From: Bradyrhizobium lablabi
GTDB lineage: Bacteria; Pseudomonadota; Alphaproteobacteria; Rhizobiales; Xanthobacteraceae
Length of the DNA: 64,000 nucleotides
NCBI RefSeq assembly: GCF_018129385.1
Contig: NZ_JAFCLN010000016.1
Location: 107,457-171,456 of the forward strand
Direction of reading: 5' to 3'
The notes beneath the pieces were generated by a model. That model made no database searches and had not been told where the DNA came from. It was given only the letters and a program-made list of their open reading frames with translations. The translations under genes were made by a program, and so were the position numbers. Positions 17,729-26,930 of the stretch are shown piece by piece (position 1 is the first letter of the stretch; every line of letters starts with the position of its first letter).

Positions 17729-20041
17729 CTAAGCTCTCTTCGGCTGTAACTTCAAAACCGAGCGCGCATATGCCTCTGCGCGCATCGCCTCTTCAATCGC
17801 AGCCACGAGCGTCGCCTGGTCGAACGGCTTCGAGATGCGCGGCAAATGAGGTCGCGTGGTGTCCAGAAGCTCGGCATATCCTGAGCAAAGCACCACAGGC
17901 GTGCCTGGACGCGCGGCGGCGACTGCGTCGGCGAGCTGCAGCCCGTTCATTCCCGGCATGGCGTAATCGGTCACCACGATGTCGATCTTCGGCGTCCGGT
18001 GCAGCAACTGTACCGCCTCCTCGCCTGAGCGCGCCTCGATCACGGCATGGCCGAGATCATCGAGCATCGCAGCGACATTTTCGAGAACAAGAACATCATC
18101 GTCGACAACCAGTGCGGAGATGGGCCGATTGCTCCGGGGCGCCGAACGCGACGGCTCCGCCACATGCGGCATCGGCACCGATTCGTCCTGCGAGGCGGGC
18201 AGCCAGATTTCGGCGGTGGTCCCTTCGCCGACGCGGCTCTTCAGCAGCAGCGTGCCTCCGGACTGCTCGGCCAACCCCTTCACCATCGAGAGTCCGAGTC
18301 CGGTTCCCTTGCCGACACCCTTGGTCGTGAAGAACGGCTCCTGCGCATGCTTTAGTGTCTTCTCGTCCATTCCGCAGCCGGTGTCGCTCACCGACAGCGC
18401 GACGTATCGTCCCGCTGCGAGGCCATCGATGGCATCTTCTTCGCGTGCGGCGATGCTGATTGCCCCGCCTCCCGCCGCTATCGCATCACGCGCATTGACG
18501 GCGAGGTTGAGGACCGCGAGCTCAAGTTGGTTGGCATCGACCTTCACCTTCGCGAGTTCGATCGGAAAATGGGTCTCGACCCGAATGCCCGGATCAAACT
18601 TCAGCAGAGTGGCCATTCCGCGCACCAGCTTCGGGACATCCACGACGACGGGCTTGAGGTCCTGCTTGCGCGCGAACGCAAGCATGCGCTGCGTCAGCGA
18701 GGCACCGCGCAGCGCTCCCTGGATCGCGTTGTCGAGCAGTCGGTGGATCCTGGCATCTTCCGTCTGGAGGCGCTTCTTCGCGATTTCGAGGCTGCCCAGG
18801 ATCACAGCGAGTATATTGTTGAAGTCGTGGGCTACGCCGCCGGTAAGCTGTCCGATGGTCTCCATCTTCTGCGATATCGCGAGCGCGTCGCGCGTGCGCT
18901 CCAGCGCTTCCTGGGCGAGGCGGCGTTCGGTGACGTCTCGAACGATCTTGGCGAAGCCTATGACCTCGCCACGCTCGTTCCGCACCGCTCGAATGGTCAC
19001 CTCGGCCCAAAAGCGGCTACCGTCCCCGCGAACGCGCAAGCCTTCGCCTGCCGACTTGCCTTCCCGCTTTGCGTCCACGAGCAAGCCGTCAGGAACTCCG
19101 GAGTCGCGGTCCTCGTCCGTGTGAAGGATGGAGTAGTGCGTCCCGACGATCTCGTCGCCGTAGCCGATCAGCCGGCGAGCGCCGAGATTCCAGTTCGCTA
19201 CCCGCCCCTCCGGGTCGAGCATGAAGATGGCGTGATCGGCCACGCCTTCCACCAGCAGCCGGAATCTCTCCTCGCTTCGCTTCAGCGCCTCGGCTTCGCG
19301 ACCGGCACGTTCCGCCGAGGAGCGGTCGTACACGGCCGCGGCAAGCCCAATGACAAGAACCACAATCGTGGTGGCGGCGATCAGGAACGCGAGCGGTGCT
19401 TGTCCAACCGCGACGTGTCCCGTGCGGTGAAGGACGACATCCGTCGGAACGAAGGAGGAGCCCTGCATGGCAGCGTAGTGCATCCCGGAAATCGCCACGC
19501 CCATGACGGCTCCCGACGATACGCGCTCGAGGATGCTCGTCATGTGAAAGGCGAGCCGCAGCGCTATGATGGACGCGCCGATCGCGATAGCGACGGAAAG
19601 CGCGACCCAGACGAGTTCGTACTGGATGGAAGCCGCCATCCGCATGGCGCTCATTCCGGTGTAGTGCATGCCGGAGATCGCCAGACCCATTGCAATGCCG
19701 GCAACGACCAGCGCGTCGGGCTGCCGACTTACGACGACGAAGGCGGCTGCGGCCACCACAATGGGAATGGCAAGAGAGAGCAGCGTGAGAAGCGGATCGT
19801 AAGTGATATCCACGCCGGGCAGGCTAAAGGCCAGCATGGCCACGAAATGCATCGACCAGATGCCGCCGCCCATGGCGACCGCCGCAGCCGCGAGCCAGCC
19901 CAGACTGGCCGGACCGGAAGCCGCCCGCATACGGGTCGCGAGATCCAGCGCTGTATAGGAGGAAAGCGCGGCGATCAGAATTGATAGCGCGACGAGGACG
20001 GGGTCATGGGAACCTGAATGGTGGTGCATTCCGACGACCAT
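17729..20041 (-). CDS. MHYT-domain hybrid sensor histidine kinase
   Basis: A 770-residue membrane hybrid kinase. Residues 1-240 form a seven-helix MHYT sensor with repeated 'GIWSMHFVAM', 'GISGMHYTGM' and 'ISGMHYAAM' metal-type motifs. A PAS domain follows (about 255-370, 'FRLLVEGVADHAIFMLDPEG'), then HisKA with the phospho-acceptor in 'GVAHDFNNILAV', an HATPase_c domain ('DTGCGMDE', 'GKGTGLGLSM') and a C-terminal receiver (about 645-760) with the phospho-Asp in 'VVTDYAMPGMNG'. MHYT domains are thought to sense O2, CO or NO. No separate response regulator is adjacent, so output probably passes to a distant partner. Confidence 0.9.
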   Translation of the reverse strand: MVVGMHHHSGSHDPVLVALSILIAALSSYTALDLATRMRAASGPASLGWLAAAAVAMGGGIWSMHFVAMLAFSLPGVDITYDPLLTLLSLAIPIVVAAAAFVVVSRQPDALVVAGIAMGLAISGMHYTGMSAMRMAASIQYELVWVALSVAIAIGASIIALRLAFHMTSILERVSSGAVMGVAISGMHYAAMQGSSFVPTDVVLHRTGHVAVGQAPLAFLIAATTIVVLVIGLAAAVYDRSSAERAGREAEALKRSEERFRLLVEGVADHAIFMLDPEGRVANWNLGARRLIGYGDEIVGTHYSILHTDEDRDSGVPDGLLVDAKREGKSAGEGLRVRGDGSRFWAEVTIRAVRNERGEVIGFAKIVRDVTERRLAQEALERTRDALAISQKMETIGQLTGGVAHDFNNILAVILGSLEIAKKRLQTEDARIHRLLDNAIQGALRGASLTQRMLAFARKQDLKPVVVDVPKLVRGMATLLKFDPGIRVETHFPIELAKVKVDANQLELAVLNLAVNARDAIAAGGGAISIAAREEDAIDGLAAGRYVALSVSDTGCGMDEKTLKHAQEPFFTTKGVGKGTGLGLSMVKGLAEQSGGTLLLKSRVGEGTTAEIWLPASQDESVPMPHVAEPSRSAPRSNRPISALVVDDDVLVLENVAAMLDDLGHAVIEARSGEEAVQLLHRTPKIDIVVTDYAMPGMNGLQLADAVAAARPGTPVVLCSGYAELLDTTRPHLPRISKPFDQATLVAAIEEAMRAEAYARSVLKLQPKRA

Positions 20042-20519
20042 ACAATAAACGAATCATAGCACCGTTTTTGCCACGGTGCATGCTTCGTTGCCGGAAGAGC
20101 AAGGCGTGAAGAAGGCCGGGAGCGGCTCTCTCACGGCGACGCACATCAACCTCGTACGCGCTCTCGAACGACAAGGGCGGGCAGTTCGCGGCGCATCGAG
20201 TTCAGCGGAAACCGATCTGATCAACGGTCGCGCGAAATCCCCGAGTTTTCAATGCAACGTTGCATCGGTGATGTGCGAATCGCACCGCAGCATTGGTGAA
20301 TCATCGACCAAAGCCGTGCGTTAAAGGGCCACAACAGGCCAAATGAGACGATGACGGCGATATTGGCGGCGGTTCCACCCGTCCGCGTCAGCGAGGCACA
20401 TGGCGCCCTTGCAACCGGACAGATGTGTTGGGACCCGTCCAATCAATCGATACGCTCGCCGGCTTGCCTGTTGGCCACGTCAGAATATGCTGACAAAAAG
20501 CGAATTCGGGGGGCGATAG
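20042..20519. other. intergenic region with two symmetric elements
   Basis: This 478-nt region separates the divergent kinase and Bug-protein genes. A 7-bp inverted repeat gcaccgt/acggtgc (20059-20079) lies just upstream of the kinase start, and a perfect 14-bp palindrome lies at 20252-20265. An 82-codon frame at 20076-20324 lacks a ribosome site and any recognisable domain and is not called. Confidence 0.4.
20252..20265. promoter_or_regulatory. 14-bp perfect palindrome, operator candidate
   Basis: ATGCAACGTTGCAT is its own reverse complement. Central-CG palindromes of the TGCAACGTTGCA type are known for LacI-family regulators. It lies 255 nt upstream of the Bug-type binding protein and 211 nt upstream of the kinase on the other strand. 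No LacI-type gene occurs in the window, so the regulator would act in trans. Confidence 0.4.
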
Positions 20520-21494
20520 ATGGCGAGGCATTTGGCGGCAGCAGCTGCCGCCATGATGGCAATAGCGGGAATCAATGGCGTACAGGCTCAGGATTATCCC
20601 GCCAGAACGGTCACAGTCATCGTTCCCTTTGCCGCCGGCGGGCCCGCCGATATCACGGGCAGGATCGTCGCCGATATCTTCAGCCGCCATCTTGGCCAGA
20701 AATTTGTAGTGGAGAACGTCGGAGGCGCCGGCGGCACCACGGGCACGATACGCGCCGCGCGCGCGGCGCCGGATGGATACACGATCCTGTCCGGCCACCT
20801 CGGCACCAATGCGTTGGCGCCCGCGTTCTATCCGAACCTCGGCTACGATCCGCTGAAGGATTTCGAGGCAATCGGCCTGACGGCCGAATATCCGGAATTG
20901 CTGGTCGCCCGGAAGGATTTCCCCGCCAACAATCTGAAGGAATTCATTGCCTACGCAAAGGCCAATCCGGAAAAGCTCAATGTCGGGCACGCCGGGCTCG
21001 GCTCGGTGTCCTATATCGGATGCCTGCTGCTTCACTCGGCGATCGGCATCAAGCCGACGATGATTCCGTTCACCGGCACCGCGCCGGTGCTGAACGCCAT
21101 GCTGTCAGGCCAGGTCGACTATGAATGCGATCCCGTGCTGGGAACACTGAGCCAGATCCAGGCCGGCAACGTCAAGGCGCTGGCGGTTGCCGCGAAGAAG
21201 CGCAGCCCGTTGCTGCCGGATGTGCCGACCTCGCACGAGCAGGGTCTGCCGGAATTCGACATTGCGCCGTTCTACGCGGTGTTCGTGCCGGCGGGCACGC
21301 CGCAGGCGATCGTCGACAAGCTTGCCGACGCCCTGAGCAAGGGCCTCAACGAGGAAGCCGTGCAGAAGCGGCTCGCCGATCTCGGCGCCGAGAGCATCGA
21401 GCAAGGCCGCCGCGGACCGAAGGCTCTCGGGGAGTTCGTCAAGAGCGAAACCGCGCGGCTGATGCCGATCCTGAAAGCTGCGGCAGCGAAATAA
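20520..21494 (+). CDS. tripartite tricarboxylate transporter (Bug/TctC) substrate-binding protein
   Basis: A 324-residue periplasmic binding protein with a Sec signal peptide (cleavage near VQA-QD). The Bug-family signature is 'YPARTVTVIVPFAAGGPADI', followed by 'VENVGGAGGTTGT' and 'VLNAMLSGQVD'. The family captures carboxylates for TctAB permeases or acts as an orphan sensor. No TctA or TctB gene is adjacent. The ATG follows a GGGGGG stretch at 20508-20513. Confidence 0.88.
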   Translation: MARHLAAAAAAMMAIAGINGVQAQDYPARTVTVIVPFAAGGPADITGRIVADIFSRHLGQKFVVENVGGAGGTTGTIRAARAAPDGYTILSGHLGTNALAPAFYPNLGYDPLKDFEAIGLTAEYPELLVARKDFPANNLKEFIAYAKANPEKLNVGHAGLGSVSYIGCLLLHSAIGIKPTMIPFTGTAPVLNAMLSGQVDYECDPVLGTLSQIQAGNVKALAVAAKKRSPLLPDVPTSHEQGLPEFDIAPFYAVFVPAGTPQAIVDKLADALSKGLNEEAVQKRLADLGAESIEQGRRGPKALGEFVKSETARLMPILKAAAAK

Positions 21495-21502
21495 TCGCCT
21501 AC

Positions 21503-22336
21503 CTAATGCCCTGACAGGAAATCGGCACGGACTGGCACTGCTCCCGATGGCGGCACGTCGAGGCGGACGGCAATGCCTTCGAGTTCCGTACTTGGAGCCG
21601 GATACAGCTTCATGACCAGCGGATCGTGACCGGGAACGATGTGGCTCTCGTCCGGCGCCAACGCTAGCAGCCGTTCGAATCCCTCCAGCATTTCACCGAT
21701 GTGAAACGCGGTCGTGAACGGACGCTCGCTCGCCATGTTCTCGTAGAAATGGCTGACGTCGGAGGCCAGCACGACAAAGCCGCGGCGGGTCCGGACGCGA
21801 ACGAACTGAAGCCCGGCCGAATGGCCGCTCGCCGCGTGTATCGTGATGCCGGGCGCAAGCTCGGCGTCGCCATTGTAGAACAGCACGCGCCGCGCGTAAT
21901 TGAGCCGCACGATGCCGCAGATATCCTCGACCTCGAACGAATGCGATAGCCGCGGATAGCGCATGTAGCGCCCCGTGGCGTAGGCAAGCTCGCGCTCCTG
22001 GAGATGAAAGCGCGCTTTGGGAAAGCCGTCGAAATTCCCGACGTGATCGTAATGCAGATGCGTCAGGATGACGTCCTCGACATCGGCAGGATCGATGCCG
22101 AAGGCGCGAAGCGTCTCCACCGGACAGCGCAGGAACGTTCGCTTCCGCTTGCTTGCGACTTCCGCGTTGAAGCCGGTATCGATCACGAAGGTGCGGCCCC
22201 CTCCCCTCGCCAGCCACATGAAATAATCCATCGGCATCGGGCCATCGTGCGGATCGCCGCCGATAAAATGATCGCTGCGCCGCGCTTCGCGGGTGGCATA
22301 GCGGATCGCAAAAAGTTCGTATTCCTGATCGGCCAT
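21503..22336 (-). CDS. MBL-fold metallo-hydrolase, N-acyl-homoserine-lactonase-like
   Basis: A 277-residue metallo-beta-lactamase-fold enzyme. The HxHxDH motif is 'HLHYDH' at residues 93-98. Further ligands are in 'GHSAGLQ', 'SDVSH' and 'VPGHDP'. The overall size and the 'FVIDTGFN' strand fit the AttM/AiiA lactonase group, which opens homoserine lactones or other lactones in the cytoplasm. No signal peptide is visible. It converges with the Bug-protein gene, eight bases apart. The substrate is inferred from family resemblance only. Confidence 0.8.
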   Translation of the reverse strand: MADQEYELFAIRYATREARRSDHFIGGDPHDGPMPMDYFMWLARGGGRTFVIDTGFNAEVASKRKRTFLRCPVETLRAFGIDPADVEDVILTHLHYDHVGNFDGFPKARFHLQERELAYATGRYMRYPRLSHSFEVEDICGIVRLNYARRVLFYNGDAELAPGITIHAASGHSAGLQFVRVRTRRGFVVLASDVSHFYENMASERPFTTAFHIGEMLEGFERLLALAPDESHIVPGHDPLVMKLYPAPSTELEGIAVRLDVPPSGAVPVRADFLSGH

Positions 22337-22427
22337 GCAATCCCCTCTTCAGGCAGGCGGCTGGCCAGGGCAGCCATCCGCATGCGCCATCAGAAAGCAG
22401 CGCAATGCCGGTCTTGTCAATTTGCGA

Positions 22428-23339
22428 TCAGATCGCGTCCAGAAATGCCTTCAGTATCCGCTCAATGCTTTTTATTTCGCCTCCTCCGGGAAGCGCCGCG
22501 TAGATGTCACCGCCCAGATCGGCGGGCAATTTCGATCCGGCTTCCCGGATGATCAGGACGTTGTTCTTGCCCTTCAGTCCGATGAAATAGCCGGCTTCGA
22601 AGACGACATTGTCACGGGGAACGGCTTGAGCGTCAGGCGTTGGATCGGCAAGGTCATCATCTTTCGTGAAAAGAAATATGCCTCCAACCGACCTTGCCGC
22701 CGCCTGCTCGATCTGGTTCAGGATCGTACGGCCTGGAATGAAGTCGGTTTGCCAATCCAGCACGCTCGCACCAAGGCTTTGCAGATAGGTCTTGATCGCC
22801 AGCGCCGTTGGACTGGAGCGTCCGGCATAGCCGAGGAAGACGTCCCGCCGGTCGTTCAGTTTTTCCAGCCAGTATTTGAACGGCACTTGAAAATCTTCGG
22901 TATGCAGCCAGTCGACGGTTGCGTTGGCATCGAACCCGCCGACAAAGCCGGCAAAATTCAGATCGAAAACCACGCGCCGCCTGATCTCCCATTGCACAAG
23001 AACAAGCGTCGGCAGCCCCAAGGTTCGCGTGAGCGCGCCCTCATAGTGGTTGAACTCGGTGGGTAGCAGTACGGCTTGTCCGTCTGCGTCCTGAAATTTC
23101 CAGCGTCCGATCCCGAGTACGGCGGCACCGACGCAGCGTCGGGCAATTTCATCCGCGTCGCGCGGATGCCAGGATTTCGAGGAGGCCAAGCCCGGCCTGC
23201 CTCTCGGATTGGTAAATATCTCGGGGAGGAAACCACGCTTTTCGATCTCCTCGACAATGCCCCATTTCAGCCGGTTCAAATTCTCCGGCAAATGAGAATC
23301 AGCAGGCAAACTGACGTAAATGCGACGCGTGATCGGCAT
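22428..23339 (-). CDS. TIR-like NADase-type protein (CAP12/Pycsar-type TIR) with second N-terminal domain
   Basis: A 303-residue soluble protein. Residues 165-290 match the TIR-like nucleotide-binding domain of PF10137: strand 'RDVFLGYAG', loop 'GRTILNQIEQAA', 'GIFLFTKDD', then 'RDNVVFEAGYFIGLKG' with the conserved Glu248, and 'LPADLGGDIYA'. Residues 1-160 look like a second Rossmann-type fold with 'EFNHYEGALTRTLGLPTLVLV', itself TIR-like. PF10137 domains act as NAD-cleaving effectors in CBASS and Pycsar defence. The ATG at 23339 has GAGG eight bases upstream; a TTG at 23357 is less likely. No cyclase gene is adjacent. Confidence 0.72.
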   Translation of the reverse strand: MPITRRIYVSLPADSHLPENLNRLKWGIVEEIEKRGFLPEIFTNPRGRPGLASSKSWHPRDADEIARRCVGAAVLGIGRWKFQDADGQAVLLPTEFNHYEGALTRTLGLPTLVLVQWEIRRRVVFDLNFAGFVGGFDANATVDWLHTEDFQVPFKYWLEKLNDRRDVFLGYAGRSSPTALAIKTYLQSLGASVLDWQTDFIPGRTILNQIEQAAARSVGGIFLFTKDDDLADPTPDAQAVPRDNVVFEAGYFIGLKGKNNVLIIREAGSKLPADLGGDIYAALPGGGEIKSIERILKAFLDAI

Positions 23340-23695
23340 GAGGTAATCCTCGATCAACTCTACAAGTATGAACTCGGCAACAACAAACGGCCCGCGATCC
23401 TATGCCGGTCACGATGCAAGTTAAAGTAGCATTGCAGCCGTGAAGGTCGGCGGCGCCCGCGGAGAACCGCCTTGGCGCACTCGCCTCGCCATGGCCAAAG
23501 GACGGTGTGCACTCTCGCCGCCCCGCCTTGACTGTCCGAGGCAGGTTCGGAAACCTGTACTCCTCGGGGACTGACTTCAGCGCTCGCTCGCGGCGGGGCA
23601 ACGTCGATTGGCCTATCTACCAACAGAGAACGGTTGCCTGAAATGGTACGTCTATTGCTTCCGGGGCAATGGACATGCAAGGGGACAGGGTCATA
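23340..23695. other. intergenic region, no feature resolved
   Basis: This 356-nt divergent region lies between the TIR gene and the TRAP operon. It should hold both promoters, but I cannot pick convincing -35/-10 pairs. Short frames here lack ribosome sites. Confidence 0.3.
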
Positions 23696-24238
23696 ATGCG
23701 TGTGTTTCTGGATCGGCTCTACCTTTTTTCCGGCTATCTGGCCGGGCTCTTCCTCATTGCGATCTTCGTGCTGATGATGGTGCTGTCGGCCGGACGGCCG
23801 GTCGGCATCAACGTTCCCGCAGGCGATGATTTCATCTCCTGGTGCATGGCGGCCACCGCCTTCCTTGGGCTGGCGCACACGTTCAGGCATGGCGAGATGA
23901 TCCGCGTCGGCCTCCTGATCGACCGCCTCAGCGACAAGGCCCGCCATTACGTCGAGATCGCAGCCCTGCTCATCGGTGCCGGCTTCATCGGTTTCTTTGC
24001 CTGGCACGCCTCGGTCATGACCTGGCAGTCGTTCAAGTTTCACGACATCTCGCAGGGCGTGATCGCCGTGCCGCTGTGGATTCCGCAGCTCGGCTACAGC
24101 GGCGGCCTCGTGATCCTCTTCATCGCCTTTGCCGACGAGCTGATCCATGTGCTGCGCGGCAACCCGCCGCGCTACGAATTGCCGAAGCCGCAGAGCGCCG
24201 AGGAAGTGATCGAGCGCGCCATGCAGAGCGGGGTCTGA
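23696..24238 (+). CDS. TRAP transporter small permease (DctQ)
   Basis: A 180-residue membrane protein with four hydrophobic helices and the DctQ-type features 'DDFISWCMAATAFLGLAHTFRHGEMIRVGLL' (read in parts) and a C-terminal cytoplasmic tail. The ATG at 23696 follows GGGGACAGGG; an in-frame ATG nine codons earlier is possible. It is the first gene of a dctQ-dctM-dctP cluster importing a carboxylate with Na+ or H+ coupling. The dctM start is two bases after its stop. Confidence 0.85.
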   Translation: MRVFLDRLYLFSGYLAGLFLIAIFVLMMVLSAGRPVGINVPAGDDFISWCMAATAFLGLAHTFRHGEMIRVGLLIDRLSDKARHYVEIAALLIGAGFIGFFAWHASVMTWQSFKFHDISQGVIAVPLWIPQLGYSGGLVILFIAFADELIHVLRGNPPRYELPKPQSAEEVIERAMQSGV

Positions 24239-24239
24239 C

Positions 24240-25547
24240 ATGGAGCTGCTCTCGATCGCGGCGATCCTGCTCGGATTTCTCACGCTGCTGCTGGGCGCGG
24301 GCGTCTGGATCGCGGTCGCGCTGATGGCGACCGGATGGGCCGGCATGCAGTTCGCCGGCACCGCCATTCCGGCCGGCAGCGTGCTGGCGACCACCGTGTG
24401 GGGCAACAGCGCCTCGTGGTCGCTCGCGGCCTTGCCGCTCTTCATCTGGATGGGCGAGATTCTTTTCCGCACGCGCCTGTCGGAAGAGATGTTCCGCGGC
24501 TTTGCGCCGTGGCTGAACTGGCTGCCGGGCCGGCTGATGCACGTCAACGTGCTCGCCTGCGGCGTGTTCGGATCGGTGTCGGGCTCGTCGGCTGCGACCT
24601 GCGCCACGGTTGCAAAGATCGCGCTGCCGGAACTGAAGAAGCGTGGCTATAACGAGAATCTTAGCCTCGGCTCGCTGGCCGGCGCCGGCACGCTCGGCAT
24701 CCTGATCCCGCCGTCGATCACCATGGTGGTCTACGCCGTGCAGGCGAACGTCTCCATCATCCAGGTTTTCCTCGCCGGCTTCCTGCCGGGCCTGCTCGTG
24801 ATGGCGCTCTATTCCGGTTACATCGCGCTCTGGTCGCTCGCGAACCCGAAGAAGTCGCCCCCGCCGGAACCGGCGATGAGCTTTTCCCGGCGCATCAAGG
24901 AATCGCTCAATCTCATTCCCGTCTGCCTGCTCATCGTCTTCGTCTTCCTGTCGCTGCTGATGGGCTGGGCGACTGCGACGGAATGCGCAGCCTGGGGCGT
25001 GCTCGGCTCGCTCGCGATCGCGTGGTGGCAGGGCTCGTTGAGCTGGGAATCGTTCTGGGCGAGCGTGATGGGCGCAACGCGCGTCAACTGCATGATCCTC
25101 TTGATCCTCGCGGGCGCGTCCTACATGGGGACGTCGATGGCCTATACCGGCATCCCGGCGGCGCTCGCGAGCTGGGTGAACAGTCTTCAACTGAGTCCCT
25201 ATGCGCTGATCGCCGCGCTCACCGTCATGTATATCGTGCTCGGCACCGCGCTCGACGGCATCTCCATGATCGTGCTGACCACCGCCATCGTGATTCCGAT
25301 GGTCAAGCAGGCCGGCTTCGATCTCGTCTGGTTCGGCATCTTCCTGGTGCTGGTGGTGGAGATGGCGGAAGTCTCCCCGCCGGTCGGCTTCAACCTGTTC
25401 GTGTTGCAGACCATGAGCGGCAAGGATTCGAATTTCGTGGCCAAGGCGGCCCTGCCGTTCTTCTTTTTGCTGGTTCTGGCGGTTGCCATCATCACGGTCT
25501 TTCCTGCTATCGTGATGGTGCTGCCGCAGATGGCGTTCCCCGGGTAG
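24240..25547 (+). CDS. TRAP transporter large permease (DctM)
   Basis: A 435-residue polytopic permease of the DctM family with 'GSVSGSSAATCATVAKIALPE', 'GTLGILIPPSITMVVYAV' and 'DGISMIVLTTAIVIPMV' regions, the usual substrate and sodium hairpin loops. The length and about twelve helices are normal. It follows dctQ at one base and precedes the binding protein by 56 nt. It forms the membrane complex with DctQ. Confidence 0.9.
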   Translation: MELLSIAAILLGFLTLLLGAGVWIAVALMATGWAGMQFAGTAIPAGSVLATTVWGNSASWSLAALPLFIWMGEILFRTRLSEEMFRGFAPWLNWLPGRLMHVNVLACGVFGSVSGSSAATCATVAKIALPELKKRGYNENLSLGSLAGAGTLGILIPPSITMVVYAVQANVSIIQVFLAGFLPGLLVMALYSGYIALWSLANPKKSPPPEPAMSFSRRIKESLNLIPVCLLIVFVFLSLLMGWATATECAAWGVLGSLAIAWWQGSLSWESFWASVMGATRVNCMILLILAGASYMGTSMAYTGIPAALASWVNSLQLSPYALIAALTVMYIVLGTALDGISMIVLTTAIVIPMVKQAGFDLVWFGIFLVLVVEMAEVSPPVGFNLFVLQTMSGKDSNFVAKAALPFFFLLVLAVAIITVFPAIVMVLPQMAFPG

Positions 25548-25548
25548 G

Positions 25549-25592
25549 GCATGATCCGGCTTTTTTTCGAAATGATCAGGCTCAAACAAGAG
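25549..25592. repeat. remnant of a Bradyrhizobiaceae REP-like element
   Basis: The dctM-dctP gap contains gcatgatccgg ... cgaaatgatcaggctcaaac. This resembles a widespread Bradyrhizobium intergenic palindrome (GCATGATCCGG ... GATCATGCTCAAAC). The match is from memory and the element is shortened. Confidence 0.35.
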
Positions 25593-25603
25593 AGAGGTAT
25601 TTG

Positions 25604-26578
25604 ATGTTCAGGCTTATCAAGACGTTTGCACTGGCCGCCTGCGTCGCGGCGCTTGCCGCTCCCGCAATGGCGCAGACCAAATGGAATCTTCCGGCGGCCT
25701 ATCCGGCGGACAATCCGCATTCGGTGAATCTGATCGCCTTTGCCAAGGACGTCGGCGACGCCACCGGCGGCAAATTGCAGATCACCGTGCATCCCGCCGC
25801 ATCGCTGTTCAAGGCGCCGGAAATCAAGCGGGCAGTCGCAACCGGCCAGGCGCAGGCCGGCGAGGTGCTGATCTCGCTGCACGAGAACGAGGATCCGTTG
25901 TTCGGCATCGACGTGATCCCGTTCCTGGCGACCAGCTATCCGGCCGCCAAGAAGCTGTGGCTGGCGTCAAAGCCCGCGATCGAGAAGAAGCTGGCCTCGC
26001 AGGGCCTCATGCTGCTGTTCGCGGTGCCGTGGGGACCGCAGGGCATCTATGCCAAGAAGGACATCAACAGCGTCGAGGACATGAAGGGCCTGAAGTGGCG
26101 CGCCTACAATGTCGGCACCTCGCGTATCGCTGAACTCGTCGGCGCGCAGCCCGTCACCATCCAGGCCGCCGAATTGCCGCAGGCGCTGGCGACCGGCGTG
26201 GTGAATGCGTTCATGACCTCGGGCTCGACCGGCTATGACAGCAAGTCCTGGGAAACCATGTCGCACTTCTACGATACGCAGGCCTGGATTCCGAAGAATG
26301 TCACCTTCGTGAACAAGGCGGCCTTCGATGCGCTCGACAAGCCGACCCAGGAAGCGATCCTCAAGGCCGCGGTCGTCGCCGAGGAACGCGGCTGGAAGCT
26401 CGCGGAGGAAAAGGCCAAGTGGTATCTCGAACAGCTCCAGGCCAACAAGATGAAGGTGCTGCCGCCATCTCCGGCGCTGAAGTCGGGCCTCGAGAAAATC
26501 GGCGAGCAGTTGACGGCCGACTGGTCGAAAAAGGCCGGCGCCGACGGCGAAGCTGTCATCGCCGCCTACAAGAAGTAA
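25604..26578 (+). CDS. TRAP transporter substrate-binding protein (DctP)
   Basis: A 324-residue periplasmic protein with a Sec leader (cleavage near AMA-QT). DctP features include 'LQITVHPAASLFKAPEIKRAVATGQ', read in parts, and 'DMKGLKWRAYN', the region carrying the Arg that usually binds the ligand carboxylate. The ATG is preceded by AGAGAGG. As the third gene of the TRAP cluster it sets substrate specificity. The sequence suggests a carboxylate but not which. Confidence 0.9.
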   Translation: MFRLIKTFALAACVAALAAPAMAQTKWNLPAAYPADNPHSVNLIAFAKDVGDATGGKLQITVHPAASLFKAPEIKRAVATGQAQAGEVLISLHENEDPLFGIDVIPFLATSYPAAKKLWLASKPAIEKKLASQGLMLLFAVPWGPQGIYAKKDINSVEDMKGLKWRAYNVGTSRIAELVGAQPVTIQAAELPQALATGVVNAFMTSGSTGYDSKSWETMSHFYDTQAWIPKNVTFVNKAAFDALDKPTQEAILKAAVVAEERGWKLAEEKAKWYLEQLQANKMKVLPPSPALKSGLEKIGEQLTADWSKKAGADGEAVIAAYKK

Positions 26579-26598
26579 GACTGTCTCGACAACGTTGC

Positions 26599-26626
26599 AG
26601 GGTCCGGCATTCGATCGCCGGACTCT
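26599..26626 (+). terminator. hairpin after the TRAP operon
   Basis: A 10-bp stem with one G-U pair, agggtccggc (26599-26608) and gccggactct (26617-26626), around an 8-nt loop. It lies 21 nt after dctP. No U-run follows, so efficiency is uncertain. Confidence 0.5.
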
Positions 26627-26633
26627 GCTATAG

Positions 26634-26930
26634 TCACACTGGCACCAGGAGTTCGTGAGCGGCCATCGACGCATCGCCACTCCAGGGCGCGGTACGAAGC
26701 ATCGGCGTCACGGCCGCCACGAGCAACAGGCTGGCCAGCGCCGCCAGGTTTTCCGGCTGCGCCGCCAGCGCAATCATCGAGCCGAACGCCGGACCCGCCG
26801 CCTGCGTGCGCAGCACACTCAGCGCGGGTCCAACAAGGCTGCCGTCCTCGCCTGAACCCGCACGCCGGACGACACTATCGGCGATCCAGAGCAGGCTGCT
26901 CCCGGCAGGTGCAAAGTTGATCCCGATCAT
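26634..26930 (-). CDS. hypothetical protein, ATGA-coupled to the upstream gene
   Basis: A 98-residue frame whose ATG overlaps the stop of the 79-residue secreted protein as ATGA, suggesting coupling. It has a moderately hydrophobic stretch ('ALAASLL' to 'AVTPML') but no recognisable domain and no signal peptide. It may be a decayed gene or a chance frame. Position is the only real support. Confidence 0.3.
   Translation of the reverse strand: MIGINFAPAGSSLLWIADSVVRRAGSGEDGSLVGPALSVLRTQAAGPAFGSMIALAAQPENLAALASLLLVAAVTPMLRTAPWSGDASMAAHELLVPV

Noticed and set aside
23360..25589. Long minus-strand frames opposite the TRAP genes
   Set aside because: Composition rich in His, Arg and Gln and no domain; typical antisense shadows of high-GC coding DNA.
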